Source of the DNA: Euglena gracilis
Lineage: Eukaryota; Euglenida; Euglenophyceae; Euglenales
Direction of reading: 5' to 3'
NCBI GenBank assembly: GCA_039621445.1
Contig: CP154955.1
Coordinates: forward strand, 35,753,123-35,817,122
DNA length: 64,000 nt
Shown: positions 12,528 to 44,691 of the stretch, one piece after another
Position numbering within the stretch: position 1 is the stretch's first letter
Layout of the letters: each line of letters starts with the position of its first letter
The notes under the pieces: generated by a model
Databases searched by the model: none
The model's input: only the letters and a program-made list of their open reading frames with translations
Told to the model about the DNA's origin: nothing
Program-made: the position numbers and the translations under genes

Positions 12528-13468
12528 CTAGCCCCACATACCGTCAGACACTGCCTGCAGCAGCGTCCAGAAGGGGTCGGCGGGATGGCAGCACAGCGCG
12601 CGCCGCCAGCAGAACTCGGTGACATATTCGGGGATGAGGTCTGACTGCGGGTTCCCTGCTTCCGCAGGAAGCCTTTTGGCAAACCCCAGGTTTCGTCAAG
12701 ACCCTGCGTGCCCGCCAGGTGCCGGCGCCCGAGGATGCGCACACGTCGCGTGAACTGGCCCGCCACATCGTTCGCCGAGGCGCGGAAGCAGTGCCGCTCC
12801 TACGCCACGTGCTGGCACGCGCGTGGTCCGTGAACAGGATGGAACCCGGGGCGATGTGGCAGAACAGGTTGCACGTCTCCGCCAGGCTGGGCGGGCTGAA
12901 GCGCCGTCAATGCACGGGACCCCGCGCCAGCTTGTCGTACACCTCGACGTACAGCTCCCGTGTGGCCCGCACCAGGATGCCGCGCACGTCGCAACAGTTC
13001 TTCGTGGTGTGTCCCGCCACCCCCTTCTGGCGGCGCCAGATCTCAGACTCGTCGCATTTGACCTCCACGCCGTGCTCCCCAAGAACCGCGTTCGGATGGG
13101 AGAGCCCGACTGGTACCACACTTGGACGGTTCGCCAGCTGATTCCCAGGTGCTGCGCAGCCTCGTTCATCTCGGTCCCGGCGCACCAGAATTACAGCAGT
13201 TTGATGGTGTCTGCCAGGGCGAGGTGCGTGCCCTCGAAATGGTGTCCGTCAGGCCGGTGTGGTGATGGTGGTTTTGCCCACAGCGCCAGAACGGTACCCC
13301 TTGGCGCCACGGAAGGGGACCGCACACGGCGGTGCCACAGCCCGCATCTGGGCAACTGTTGGGCCGCGGGTTGACCAAATCGCACCGCTCGAAAATGGCC
13401 AGTGACTGATCTGGATCGGCCAGGATGGCCTCAATTTCCGGAAGCGTAAGGTGGGAGCGAGAGGTCAT
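12528..13468 (-). pseudogene. Merlin/ISXO2-type DDE transposase, frame-broken
   Basis: Starting from an ATG at 13468, the first frame has LTLPEIEAILADP and a zinc-ribbon-like CPDAGCG...FWRC. The next frame has GTHLALADTIKLL, a stop codon at 13191-13193, then NEAAQHLGISWRTVQVWY (helix-turn-helix). A third frame carries VEVKCDESEIWRRQKG (first catalytic Asp region), CCDVRGILVRATRELYVEV and ILFTDHARA (second Asp). The end reads EYVTEFCWRRALC, the usual C-terminal EFxWR block, stopping at 12528-12530. These blocks in this order are typical of the IS1595/ISXO2 fold used by eukaryotic Merlin elements. Four or more frame changes show that it is dead. Terminal inverted repeats were not located. Confidence 0.75.
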
Positions 13469-13833
13469 GAGGAAAAACCTGCGATCGAGAGGATAGGAAC
13501 AAGAAATAATTTGGGTGGCCATTGTGGGGTGAAGTTCAGTACTCCCTGGGGGAGGGATGAAGCATTTAAGTTCTCACCTGCCATATATAAATGGAGGTCC
13601 CTCCCCCCCTCTCAAAATATGCTTTTATTCGAAGAAAATCATTTTTATTGATAATAAGAATGTTTTAGCACTGCACATGCATTGTATAATTTTTTTTTGC
13701 ATCCTTTGATGTGTTTCAGTGTTACGTGTGAGGACGATCGAATCCTTGATATGGTCCTTGTCCTTCTCAATTTTGTTCGAATTTTCATGCTTGTGGTCCG
13801 CCCAGCTGTCCGGCGTCACAGAGAGATTTGATA

Positions 13834-14602
13834 CAGGTTGCCAACACAAAAAACATACCCCCCCTGACAGCACAAAAAACATACCCCCCCTTTTTTTTCA
13901 GTTTTTGTGGCAGCCATAACTTCGGCTGTGCACCATGTTGAGGTCTCGGACATACTCCATATTGTTGCCTGTGAAATACCCATCCAAAAATGTCTCTGTG
14001 CATTTTCCTCGATTCCCCCTCCACCCCGAGTTATGGGCCCCTCAAAAGTGCTCCGCACACGACAAGCGAAAATTTTTGAAAAACATGGATTTTGGGCCGG
14101 GTTGGAATAATAAACAGCTCACCACTCGGGAACCCTAAGGAGTTGGGCTCTGGAACTTGGTGGGTCGGATTGGCCATGAAATAGGCTTCAAAAAATATCT
14201 ACATCAAAATTTGCCATCTCGACACCCAGAAAAAGTTATTTTATGGTTTTTGGGGCCAGCTCCAAAAAAATTTAGCCCTTTTTGTGTGGGAAAACCTAAA
14301 AAATGTGTGTTTTTTAGGTTTTATTATTCCAACCCGGCCCAAAATCCATGTTTTTCAAAAATTTTCGCTTGTCGTGTGCGGAGCACTTTTGAGGGGCCCA
14401 TAACTCGGGGTGGAGGGGGAATCGAGGAAAATGCACAGAGACATTTTTGGATGGGTATTTCACAGGCAACAATATGGAGTATGTCCGAGACCTCAACATG
14501 GTGCACAGCCGAAGTTATGGCTGCCACAAAAACTGAAAAAAAAGGGGGGGGGTATGTTTTTTGTGCTGTCAGGGGGGGTATGTTTTTTGTGTTGGCAACC
14601 TG
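13834..14602. mobile_element. fold-back element with 280-bp arms, TA insertion
   Basis: The left arm 13834-14114 and right arm 14320-14602 are almost perfect reverse complements, with a 205-bp spacer. Ends are CAGGTTGCCAACAC and GTGTTGGCAACCTG. The flanks are TA on both sides (13832-13833 and 14603-14604). The empty-site paralogue at about 9645-9670 shows the surrounding sequence continuous without the insertion. CAGG ends and TA duplication fit a Tc1/mariner-type MITE. Each arm ends with two copies of an ACACAAAAAACATACC-like motif. No transposase is inside. Confidence 0.85.
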
Positions 14603-14830
14603 TAACACTCCGGCTGCAGCCCCAAATGCCAGTGTTGAATGGAGACAGTGACCATCATGACCAGGGACATTGGCACCACAATTTTCCAAATCCATTTGTT
14701 CGTCTGATGAATGAAGGGGGTTTGGTAATGCACAAGGTCATCAAAGTGTGCACTGACTGGTGATCGAGAGCCTCTTCCCCTCACATTTTTGCAGCGGTCA
14801 ATGCAAATTGCATTCATCCCTCATCATTCA
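14603..14830 (-). repeat. right part of the split 9.5-kb repeat copy
   Basis: Continues the 13700-13833 segment beyond the fold-back insertion and aligns with 9640-9880. On the minus strand it keeps NKWIWKIVVPMSLVMMVTVS, matching the possible signal peptide of the other copy but without its start codon. Confidence 0.6.
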
Positions 14831-15345
14831 ATCCTGCCTGCAACTTCGCGCACTGTGCTAAACGTTCCCGTTTCAACAGTGCGTTCCCTCAGCAAGTCCG
14901 GGCCAACCGGCCTCCGTTCTTGTGCATCTTCCGCATGCGAGAGAAGTGTAGTCATAATTTGTAGATGCGGCACATGGCGTCTGCAACCTTCGCGTATGAT
15001 GGCCGGAAGGAGGAGCAGCACCACCATTTGGTCATTGAAATCCTCAGTGCAAGGCATCATTTGCGCTCGTTTTTTTTTTGGCTTGCCAGTTGCCAGCTTG
15101 AAGAAGGTCGGGTACGACAGATACTGGTTGCCTCTGTCCATCCCGAATTTGTCTATTATCAGCGAGACTTCCTGCGCTTCCGCGCTGCTCGTGTACTTGC
15201 CATCGTCAACAGCTTTGAGGCTGGACCGACTGGTCGCGATGACCATAGGCGATCTGAACAGGGACTGCAGCAAGTCAATCCAGGAGCCCTTTCCGGTCCC
15301 TCGCCCCAGCAACGCGCATTGAAGTAGTGGGCTGGTCGTCGGCTA
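14824..15345 (-). CDS. possible P-loop protein fragment
   Basis: A 160-codon open minus-strand frame contains LLGRGTGKGSWIDLLQSLF, a P-loop-like G-x-G-x-GKG-S followed by an amphipathic helix. The GTGKG spelling is used in some SF3/D5-like primase-helicases of mobile elements, but no convincing Walker B or arginine-finger motif follows. A second frame upstream (15275-15577) is open but unrelated in motif content. It could be the ATPase of a decayed self-replicating element or chance. Confidence 0.25.
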
Positions 15346-15577
15346 AGAGTGCAGATGAATGAAGTCTGTGGTCAAGATGGTAGCCGGACCTCTGAACGCA
15401 TGTCCCATCATCAGGGCAACCATGTTGCAGTTTGACGATGCAATGACAAGCATTTCTGGTCGACTGAACACATTTTTCTGGATTTGACTCAAAGACCAAA
15501 GACCTGCCGGCCATCATCAAAGCAACGTTTTTCTTAGCTACGGGGTGTTCACACAGCCAGGCCTCGGTGAAACTCAC

Positions 15578-17736
15578 TCAGCTGTTGCTCGACAGGAGCA
15601 CCATTATTTGGCCCCTCTGGGATGCTGCAAATGAAAGATCCATCCCAATTGCTTCTACGGCGCAGAAGAGTTGGCCTGCTGAGGGGAGTTGAGGCATTTC
15701 ACACATGCCTTCCTCTGGTACTTTGAGATTCATGAATGAAGGCTGCAGGCTGGCAATAATGACGACCTCCCGTCGGGCGAGCAGGGCCTCAGGGCCAGGT
15801 AAGTGCCAGATCAGATTATCAATGCAGCACACAATTTTACATGGTATTCCTCTCCAACAGAGAAGTGTCCAACAGGGTGGGGTATGGAGATCCAGGGACA
15901 GTGCCATTAAAAAAAAGCCTTGTTGCACCTTACAAACAGGCCGGCACCTACCAAGCTGGGGGAGCTGACGAGAAGCTGGATCTTCACCGCGACCATCCGG
16001 CCGCTGGACATGCCCGGGCCCCTTACCTATTGTTGATCGGTGGGATCAAAACATTTCAATCACACCAGCGGGACAATTAAACGGAGGCCTAGCCAACTGC
16101 TCCGCCATGAATGCACCGCCGAAGCCCCCATGTCCGACGAGGTCCCCCACAGCATAGCCGTCCATAGACCCTTAGTCCAAATCTCTGCCGCTTGGCTCTG
16201 TGTTCGCTGCCCAATTTTTGATCGTTGGGATCTCACCTTGCTGCCGGAGAGGCGGAGCTGCCAGAGAGTCGTTGGTCTTCGTTGGTGCAGGAATTACAGA
16301 ATCCCGGAGCCTCGGGGTGTCAGCAGTTTGAGCATTTTGACACAGTTCAGGGTTTAGCTTCGCCATCTTCCTCCCGTGCGTCGTCGCCAGCTTCGGGGAT
16401 TGCTACTTAGGTCGAGGATCTTCCTCGACCACCCCGCCAAACCCATGGCTGAATCTGTCAAGGCCAATCCAGGTGTGAGTTTTTGGGCTCCAGGCCCTCC
16501 CTCTTCAGCTGACCCAGTGTCAGCTTCCAGTTGTGTGATCGGTCCAAGCCACCAAAAGCAACGCTGTTGGGAACGCCGACCTCGCCAAAGGTTCTCCCTC
16601 AGAATGGTTTCTGGGCCGTAGTGCCAGGGGCAGATGAGTCAAAAAGGGCTGGCTGTCCCTCCACTCCAGTTGAGGACCTGGGGCTTTCCAGAACGATCTT
16701 GGTTGTGACTTCTTTGCAGCAGGCGCAAACTCTCTGGCCAGAGTTGGATTTGCACGACAGGGAAAGCTTCCAAGCAGAAGCCGACTGCGTGACAAAGCCG
16801 AGCTTTCACCAGCCTCAAGTCACCTTCGCCCGGGACGACTTTGGCAGAAAAGTCGCGACTTCTTTCAGTGGCTGCTTGTTGTCGAGCTCGGGTTGCCGTG
16901 CTGCGTGAATCCAAAGTCGTCAGTGGATTTGAAACAACAGGCTGCCTATGTTCACAGACATTATTTGACCGCTCTCGCCAAGGGACGTACGTCTGTGACA
17001 CATAGGCAACAATTTTTCAGCTGGAGGTCATGACCATTGCAGCCCTATTGGGGCTTCCATGCCATCCTCACCAGTGTTGTGCAGTTGAGCCCCGCAGTCC
17101 AGGATGCCAATGCTTTGTGTTTCTAGTTCCACCCAAGGTATACAAGCTCAATGCCCACCTTCAGGGAAAAAATGAAACAAAGCAGATCAGTGGGATAAAG
17201 CGGGTAAGCAATAAAATGTGTAATAATAATATATGAATAAATACTTCAAAATATATTACAAATAATAAGCAATCAAAAACCAAAATAACTGCGGCAAGCT
17301 TCGGTCTGATTGCTCTTTACAGAAGCACATCGGCCAGCCTCTCTGGCTTTGGTCCTCTTTTGCAGGTTCTTGCTGGTCACTGGCATGACAGAGGTACAAT
17401 GCAATGAGGTACAATACAAGCCATCATTGAGCTCCATTGGCTTTATCATCAGCAAGTATCACAGGTCGATGATCTGTTGCCTCAGCTTCACTGGCCGCGA
17501 TAATAATCACGACTCTGTCAAACCTGATTGAAGACTCCTATCAGCACTGGAAGTGGTGGTTCTTGAACCATTGCCTCTTTGCAAGCCAAGAAGACTTCGG
17601 CTCAGTCCCGATGGACCTGAAGGGATGGAGCACAGACAACAAGATCAAACTGCCGTCGTCCATCAGCTCAAGTGCAGCCAGAATGGTTATGTGGTTCCTG
17701 GCTAAGGTCGTCCAGGGCAGCACAAGCCAGTCTGTG
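15578..17736. other. no gene recognised
   Basis: Moderately GC-rich (16100-16900) then A/T-rich (17200-17290) sequence. Open frames on both strands overlap each other and lack family motifs. The region may be old retroelement sequence like its neighbours. Confidence 0.3.
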
Positions 17737-18155
17737 TAACCCCCCCCCCCCCCGAATTGGAAGCCCCCCGCGGCTATTATTCGGTCAGTCTGCGGAAAAC
17801 CCGGGGGGGGGGGGCTTCTAATAGTGTACCCTTTGTCTAAAGGAAAGACCTTCAGCCGGCGGTTGATCCGGGGATCGAATGGGGTCCAAATTTAAAAACT
17901 TACAAGATGCATATTTTCGAGTTGATGGATAGGCTGCCTTTCAAGGATACCAGACATCAATTTTGTTCCCGATCTCGACCTGTTTTTGTGGAGATTTTTC
18001 GAGTTTTTCAAGATCCAAAATTTTTGGTCAACTTTGCCAGCCAGCTTGGTGGGGTGGGGTGGGGGGGCTGTTATTTGGATTTTTGGCGGGAAACGGGGCT
18101 TCTATTTGGGGGGGGGTTGTCATTTGGGGGGGGGGGTTCTAATTGGGGGGGTTTA
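17737..18155. mobile_element. TAA-C(n) terminal-inverted-repeat element, copy 1
   Basis: It begins TAA plus a long C run and GAATTGGAAGCCCC. It ends GGGTTCTAATT, a G run and TTTA. The ends are inverse complements of the pattern TAAACCCCCC-AATT/ATAA shared with 41689-42080, 42196-42570, 56221-56614 and 60328-60435. The interior differs between copies. A TSD is not obvious. Confidence 0.5.
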
Positions 18156-20373
18156 AGGCCTTCTGCCGAAGATGCACCAACGCTGTCCTCCCATACCCAC
18201 ACGATAGCAGGCTGGCTGTCTGGAGTGAATGGGCCAACAGAATTTTCCGAATGTTCCAAACCAGAATGTTCAGCCCCACTTCAGTGGCTATCGATATGTC
18301 GTCTCATGGGATTTGCCAAGCTCGAATCCTGACATGAGTGTGCTTCTGGCCACAAGCATCATTGATTTGAAACAGGCATTGAGGCCCTCATGAGGCCCTC
18401 AATGCTTTCCAGCGATACTCCAAAGGAATCCAGTGTGCAGCTGGTTCCTCATGTCCGAAAACCAGCAGGCTGGAGTCGTAACAGCCCACTGGCTGCCAGT
18501 GCTGATGGGTTTAATCGGGAACCTTGCCATCGCTAATCGAAATTTGGTTAATTGATGCCACACCCTCAATTAGCTATTGGAAACCACTTGACCTTAAAAT
18601 GAGAGGAGTTGATTGCCCATCCCTGGGGTTTTATATTGATGTGTACGAGACGCGAGATAGATGGATCCCTCTGACATGGTTGAAAGCAGGGCGTTGCTTA
18701 AGCCAGAGGCACCCCATCCCCCCGGGGGCCATCAACCTAGCAGCCTTTTTCCAGCCCCACACCACCCTCCCCAATCGACGAGTTTTATTTGTTTTTCAGC
18801 CCCCTTCAGTTTTTTTTTTTTGCAAATAGTAAGCTTTTTTTTCGCTTGCGGAGATGCAAAGACATCATTTTCTTGCCTATTTGAAAGAATCGGCGAAAAT
18901 GGGTCAGAAGAGGGCCGGTTAGGGCAAACTTTGGGTAAAAAAAACCCCCCCGATTTTTTTGCATATTTAGCAGTTTTGGGGCATATTTGCATTTTTGATT
19001 TTTGATTTTTTGGTGCCCGGGGCGACCCCCATGGGTGGGAGGGTCAGCCAGCAGCCTTTTCCAGCCTCTGAGCTGGGCCCCCCTGGGGTCTTTGAGCGAC
19101 ACCCTGGTTGAAAGGTTTCACCCAGCTCTCACCCAGCTGATAATGCCAGGGCCCAAGAGCTCCTTGAAAAGCATCTGCTGTTGTGATTCCCGAGGATCCG
19201 ACAAGCAAAGAAATGTCTAATTTCTTCAAATCCAGATCCGGGCATCTTATGCATAAATGTCCATCAGTGCAATACACCTCCAATAAACGCTCTGTAAAAA
19301 TACTTCCAGTTTGCTTGATTTTTATATTAGGCTGGCATCTTCAAATTTGATGATCTCCCAAGATGAATTTTTTTTAATCCGCCAATTCTTCTCACCGATG
19401 CCATTTATATTGCAAATACCCTTCATCCAACACCTATCGACGCTCTCTTGCCTCAGTTGACCTTTTATTTATTTTTATCAAAACAGTTGGCCCACACTGG
19501 GGCTCGGCAACATTGGAGCTTTTTGCATTTCACCGAATCAACAAATTCAAAAGAAGAAGAGTCCCAAGCCACGGGTCCCCGAGAAATATCAGCATATAAA
19601 CATTTTGTGTTTGCTTTGATCGAGGTTGGATTGCGTCCAATGACACCCAGAAAATCAGTGCGGCAGCCCCAGGGGTTTGATTCATTTTGTCGGAATCCTA
19701 CGTGCATTTTGCAATAAAAAAAAGATGTTGGGACACTTAATTCGGTTTGACTGAAACGATGCCAGTTATGGGTAAGTATACTCCAGGAAATTTGAAATCT
19801 TTTTGCGCCAACTTTTGAAAATACAACATGACTGTTGCTGTGACCGTGAGAAAGCTCAATGAAAAGATAACACCTCCCTTGGGCATCTGCCTGTAGGTGA
19901 TGGTGCAGAACTCAGTTGGAACGGACCAAACTCTCTTTCCCAAGGTATTTGGTTTCAACCTCCCACCTCAAATCATCGCCAAGGCTGCTGATTACAGGAA
20001 GATTTGGAAAGAAATATTATTTTTGTACGCTTTGTGTCTCTGATTTGACCATATTAAAATGTAGTGTGAAGCAACCAGGGATGAAAAATCAATGGCACAA
20101 AGTTTTGCTGTCGCTCTTGCTGTTTTAAACTAATCCCCCCCCTTGGTCCAAATAAGAGAGAAAACGTTGAAAGACTCCTTTGTCACACTGGAATGCAAAA
20201 TGAAGGTATTGCAAGTTTCTCGTAAAGGATTATTTGGCGATGGCCCATAATTCAGCGCCCATGACACGTCTTGTCCATGGACCCCTCCCCCCCATCAACC
20301 GCACTTTTTCAGAACTTCTCGCATGTCAAGGACGGGGGGGGGGCTTCCCCTCTGGCGGACTCCTTCCCTGCAG
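18156..20373. other. no exon recognised upstream of the coiled-coil gene
   Basis: 18740-19100 is a copy of the CCAGC/CTCTGAGCTGG repeat family with T and A runs. 19300-20230 is A/T-richer with no recognisable coding exon. The 5' end of the gene starting at or before 20374 must lie here or left of it, but no start exon was found. Confidence 0.35.
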
Positions 20374-40369
<19,996 letters not shown>

Positions 40370-41295
40370 CCCCCCGTAGCCCGCTGGGGTCCCCGTGGGC
40401 GGCTCCTTCTCACTGGCCGGACCCCGCCAGGGGGTTGGGCCCCGAACCTGTGCACACACTCCCAGCAACGTCACTCATCCCCCAACCCTAACCCGTACCT
40501 GTGTCTCTCTGCCTTGTAAGTAACGTTCTTGGGGGGACAGTGGTCCTTGCCGCTGCGCCCTCCCTTTTCTTTGTGCCATACCCTCCCTCCCTCCATCACT
40601 TACCTGCGCTGGCTTCGCCACCTTGACCGAACGCCGTTCGACCCCTGTGGATCGCTGCCCCCCCTGTGGCCCACCGCCTCCATTGCTCACTATTTCCCAA
40701 AGGTGTGGCAAGCTACGCAATCCAAAGGACGGGTGATTTAGGGTGGCTCCAATTCCATGCGCTCATCATCATTAGTGCCCAATGAACGTTTGCGATCCAA
40801 AGAGGGGTGTGTTCCGGCAGGGAGTTCATTGGGCACAGACAGGTTAGTGGGCCCAGACCTCCGCAACTATGTGCTGAAGGGCACATAGCATCTAGGGATT
40901 CCCAGAATGGTTTAATCATTGGTGGTGGTAGCTGTCAGAGCCGATTTGGGTGTACCTTGAGAGCAGGTTCCCCATCCTCGGGGTCTCAGAATGCCCATTA
41001 AAGGGTCTTGTGGCCTTTTGCCGCCATCCTATGACTTGCCATGTGGCGGCGCTTTTTCGGACCATGCATCATTTCAACCTATTTTCCCATGTGCCCGCCT
41101 TTTTTCCCTTTGGGTGGTGATGCATTAACGCATTAAGCCACATTCAGAAAATGTGACCGGATGACTGAGAAAGTGTGACTGGGAACGGAGTGGTGCCCCC
41201 GTCCCTGTCCCCGGCAGCCCACCCCGTCCCCCTTCCCACAGCACCCGACCAACCCGTTCCCTGTGCTGCCTCGGCCGGGGCGTGAGGGGCAGCGG
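40370..41295. other. intergenic between coiled-coil and Kelch genes
   Basis: About 1 kb holding the 3' untranslated region of one gene and the promoter of the next. No AATAAA was seen shortly after the stop, and no TATA box was recognised before the Kelch start. Confidence 0.45.

Positions 41296-41329
<34 letters not shown>
41296..41329 (+). repeat. (CGG)n in the Kelch gene leader
   Basis: About eleven CGG units 45 bp before the proposed start codon, probably in the 5' untranslated region. Confidence 0.85.
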
Positions 41330-41373
41330 TGGCCGGCGGCGGTGCATGGCCGTGAGGGGCCGGGGGGCGACGG

Positions 41374-41447
41374 ATGGCGGCGCCGCAGCCGGAGCCGGCC
41401 CGGGGGCAGTGGGAGCTGCTCTTTGACGCGCCGCGCAGCGCCTGGCA
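41374..41447 (+). CDS. Kelch gene exon 1
   Basis: ATG then MAAPQPEPARGQWELLFDAP; donor GTGCTT leaves phase 2. It leads straight into the first blade and has no signal peptide, so the propeller is probably cytosolic. Confidence 0.7.
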
Positions 41448-44397
41448 GTGCTTTGGCCAGGGCCGGGACACAGGGGGATGACGATTTTGGCTGATGTAGT
41501 GATGGGTTGACGCAGTGGAGGAGGAGTTGCAGATGCCGCTCCTTGTGCAGTTCTGTGGTGTTTTCTGGCTGGTTCTATGGATAAGTTATGAGAAGTTTGG
41601 CTGTTTAGTTTGTTTGGTTTGTTTGGCTGTTTGGATGTTTTGCCATTGCCATTTGTGTTTGCGGAATTGGACCCCATTTCCGACCTTTTAACCCCTCCCC
41701 CAAATAACGGGGGGGGGGTGCCCCGTTATTGGCACCATCTTTTTGACCTTTCCCCCTGCTCCGTTATTTGGGCACTACCCATCATCATGGAATTTCCTCA
41801 CAGACCTTCTGCGACCTGAGATCCGAGACCCTGAATATGATTTTGACCCATCCCTGATTCAATTTGCACCATCCATCTTCTGTCCCCCCCCCAAAAAAAC
41901 CTGCTGCGAAGCACTCGCGGCAGGCAAGTGTTGTGGAATATTTTCGTCGTCGCTAACCTCTTGGACCAAAAAAACTGGGGGTGCCCTGTTATTGGAACCA
42001 TCTTTTCCGGCCTGCCCCCTGCCCCGTTATTTGGGCACTGCCCACTCAAAGGGCACTGCCCCATTATTTGGGGGGGTTTACACGAGTTCACACGCTAGCC
42101 GACGTTCACAACATGCTCAAGTATTGCCCCAGCATTAGCGAGGAGGTCCGAAAACCTACAGGTCCCCCCCCAACAAAATTAGCACAGCCTTGAGGTAACC
42201 CCCCCGCCAATAATACCCCCCCCCCTTTGGGCCGGGACTTCGGGCGAAAAATAATACCCCCCCCCCCCGTTTGGGGCCGAAGGCCCGGATTTTTGACCTA
42301 AAAATGTAGGTAAAAATTACAATCTCTGACAACAAATTCTGAAAAAATCGATTTTTCTGGATCATCTAACCTCCAAAAAAAATGCAAAATTTCATAAGAA
42401 AGAACAAAAAATGACCCCGAAGGGGGGTTTTGGTGCTATTTTCGCTCCTACAGAACTTCGAAAAATTTCGAAAATTTTTCGGAAAAAATACCCCCCCCAA
42501 AATAATACCCCCTCGGGCCGGGACTTCGGACGAAAAATAATACTCCGGGGGTATTATTTGGGGGGGTTTACGTCCAGCAGCAGGGTGCCCTTTTCCGCCG
42601 GCTCTGCCCCTGGGGCGGCACTCTACGCGGTGGGGGAGGGCGGCCCCCTCCTCCTGGTGCTGGGGACGGACGGGCTGGGCCCCGGCCAGCCGCTGGACCT
42701 CTACGCCTTCGACCTCGCAGCACGGCGCTGGCACCGGGTGGACGCCGGCGGCCGGGCCCCGCAGCCGGAGTCGGTCGGGGCCGCGGCGTGCGCCGTGCTG
42801 GCGGACCGCTTGCTCTGCCTGTGGAGCTGTCGCACCGGTGTGAGTCGTGCGTACACCCACGCCATGCGTTGCATTGAGGTGACCAATGTTGCCTGTGTGT
42901 ACGTGTAGCAGCAACGTCTTTGGATCCGCATATGCGAGGATTCCAGGCGGGCCTTCCAGGAAAGTCCCCCTGCCGCAGGGATCGACGCGCTGCGGTATGC
43001 GTTCAGCCCCTGGCAGTGCCCGCCGCCGGGGCCGGGCCTCACCCTCAGCGCGCTGGACTTCGCCACGATGCGGTGGCAGACACACCAGCCCGGCGGACCG
43101 GCGCCCCCGGCAGGGGTCGGACGGTGGCGGTTGGGTTGGGCTGGGGTTCAGGACCGTGCGGAGGGAGGGTTTTCCGGGATTGTGGAATGCAGCAGCTGCG
43201 TCTAATTTTGGTGTTGTGAAGTAGGAATCAGGAATGTGGATCGCCAGGCTGCCCCCTCTCAAGGAGGCGTCCTTTGTCGCGAATTTACCAGCCGGTCACA
43301 CGGGTCACACATGACCGGGAAGGGGGTCACTGTGCCCCCATCCCGCCCCTCCTGCCGATGCGGCAGGACTTCTCCTGCGCCGTGGCGGGCGAGGGCGTGG
43401 CGGTGCTGTTTGGCGGCGTCACGGCGGGCGGGACCCTGACGGCCGCCGCCGTGCTGCTGGACGCCGACGCCCTCCAGTGGCGGCCCCTGGCGGTGACCGG
43501 CGAGCCCCCCCGCCCCTGTCGCGGTGTGGCCCCCCTTCACCAATCATCAACACCGTGTTGCCTTCTGTTTGCCCCCGCCCCGCCAACGGATTTTGTTTGG
43601 AATGCGTTACCAAAAGTTCCCAATGAATCACACATGTCACAGAAAACAATTGCATTCCATGCCACAAATGCATAATGCATTATTGTGTTGCATGTGACCT
43701 CTCTCTCTAATTTGGACAAGTGTGTTGTTCCTCAGGGCACTCTGCATGCGTCGTCCACCCGCCTTCCCTTCCCGGGTTGGAGGGCAGGCTTCTTTTTTAA
43801 GCAAAGTCACACCCTCTGGCGGTGGGTACTATGGGCGGAGGGGTTTTGGGGGGGGGGGGTAGTGCCAATGCCGCACAGCACACCATTTTCTTGGGCCCAA
43901 AATGGCAAGGGAGAACTGACTGGGCCGGCTGGGTCAGGAACCCCAAAACCACCTCCACCCCCCCCCCCGGGTCTTGCCCAGAGCAGAAGGCACCCCCCTG
44001 GGTTGGTAAAAGAGGCCTGCGGGGGGGCCCCCTCCCGCCGGGCAGCGCGGTGATGTTCGTGTTTGGCGGTCACGACGCCGGCCGCCAGTTCTGCGCCACG
44101 CTGCACGCCCTCGCCCTCCCCCACCGCCACTGGCTGGCCTTCGCCCCCGGGGGCCTCCCCCCCTCCCCCCGCGGCTGGCACGCCATGGCGGCCCTCGACG
44201 GGTGTGGCCGGCCATGCGGTTTACACGCGTCATAACTGTCCTTTCTGGGGTGGCCTAAGGTGCTGTTCCCCCATTTGCTCTCCAGTGCATGATCTGATCT
44301 CTACTCATGCAAGCACGTAGGCGGGCATATCTTTGCTTTCCGGTGAATGGTGAATGAGGTTGAAAACATCACGCGACGTGTGATGGTGCAATACAAA

Positions 44398-44449
<52 letters not shown>

Positions 44450-44481
44450 CTATCTATACAATACAAGCATACATACATACA

Positions 44482-44515
<34 letters not shown>

Positions 44516-44650
44516 CATACATACATACATACATACATACATACATACATACATACATACATACATACATACATACATACATACATACATGCATACATAC
44601 ATACAGACATACATACATACATATGTACGCACGTATGTATGCATACATGC

Positions 44651-44691
<41 letters not shown>

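Noticed and set aside
12151-12537. Gly/Pro-rich proteins encoded by G/C runs
   Set aside because: The frames are made only of homopolymer G and C tracts inside a MITE.
16420-17000. Open minus-strand frames as a gene
   Set aside because: Several overlapping frames, no family motif, no GC3 bias, no splice chain.
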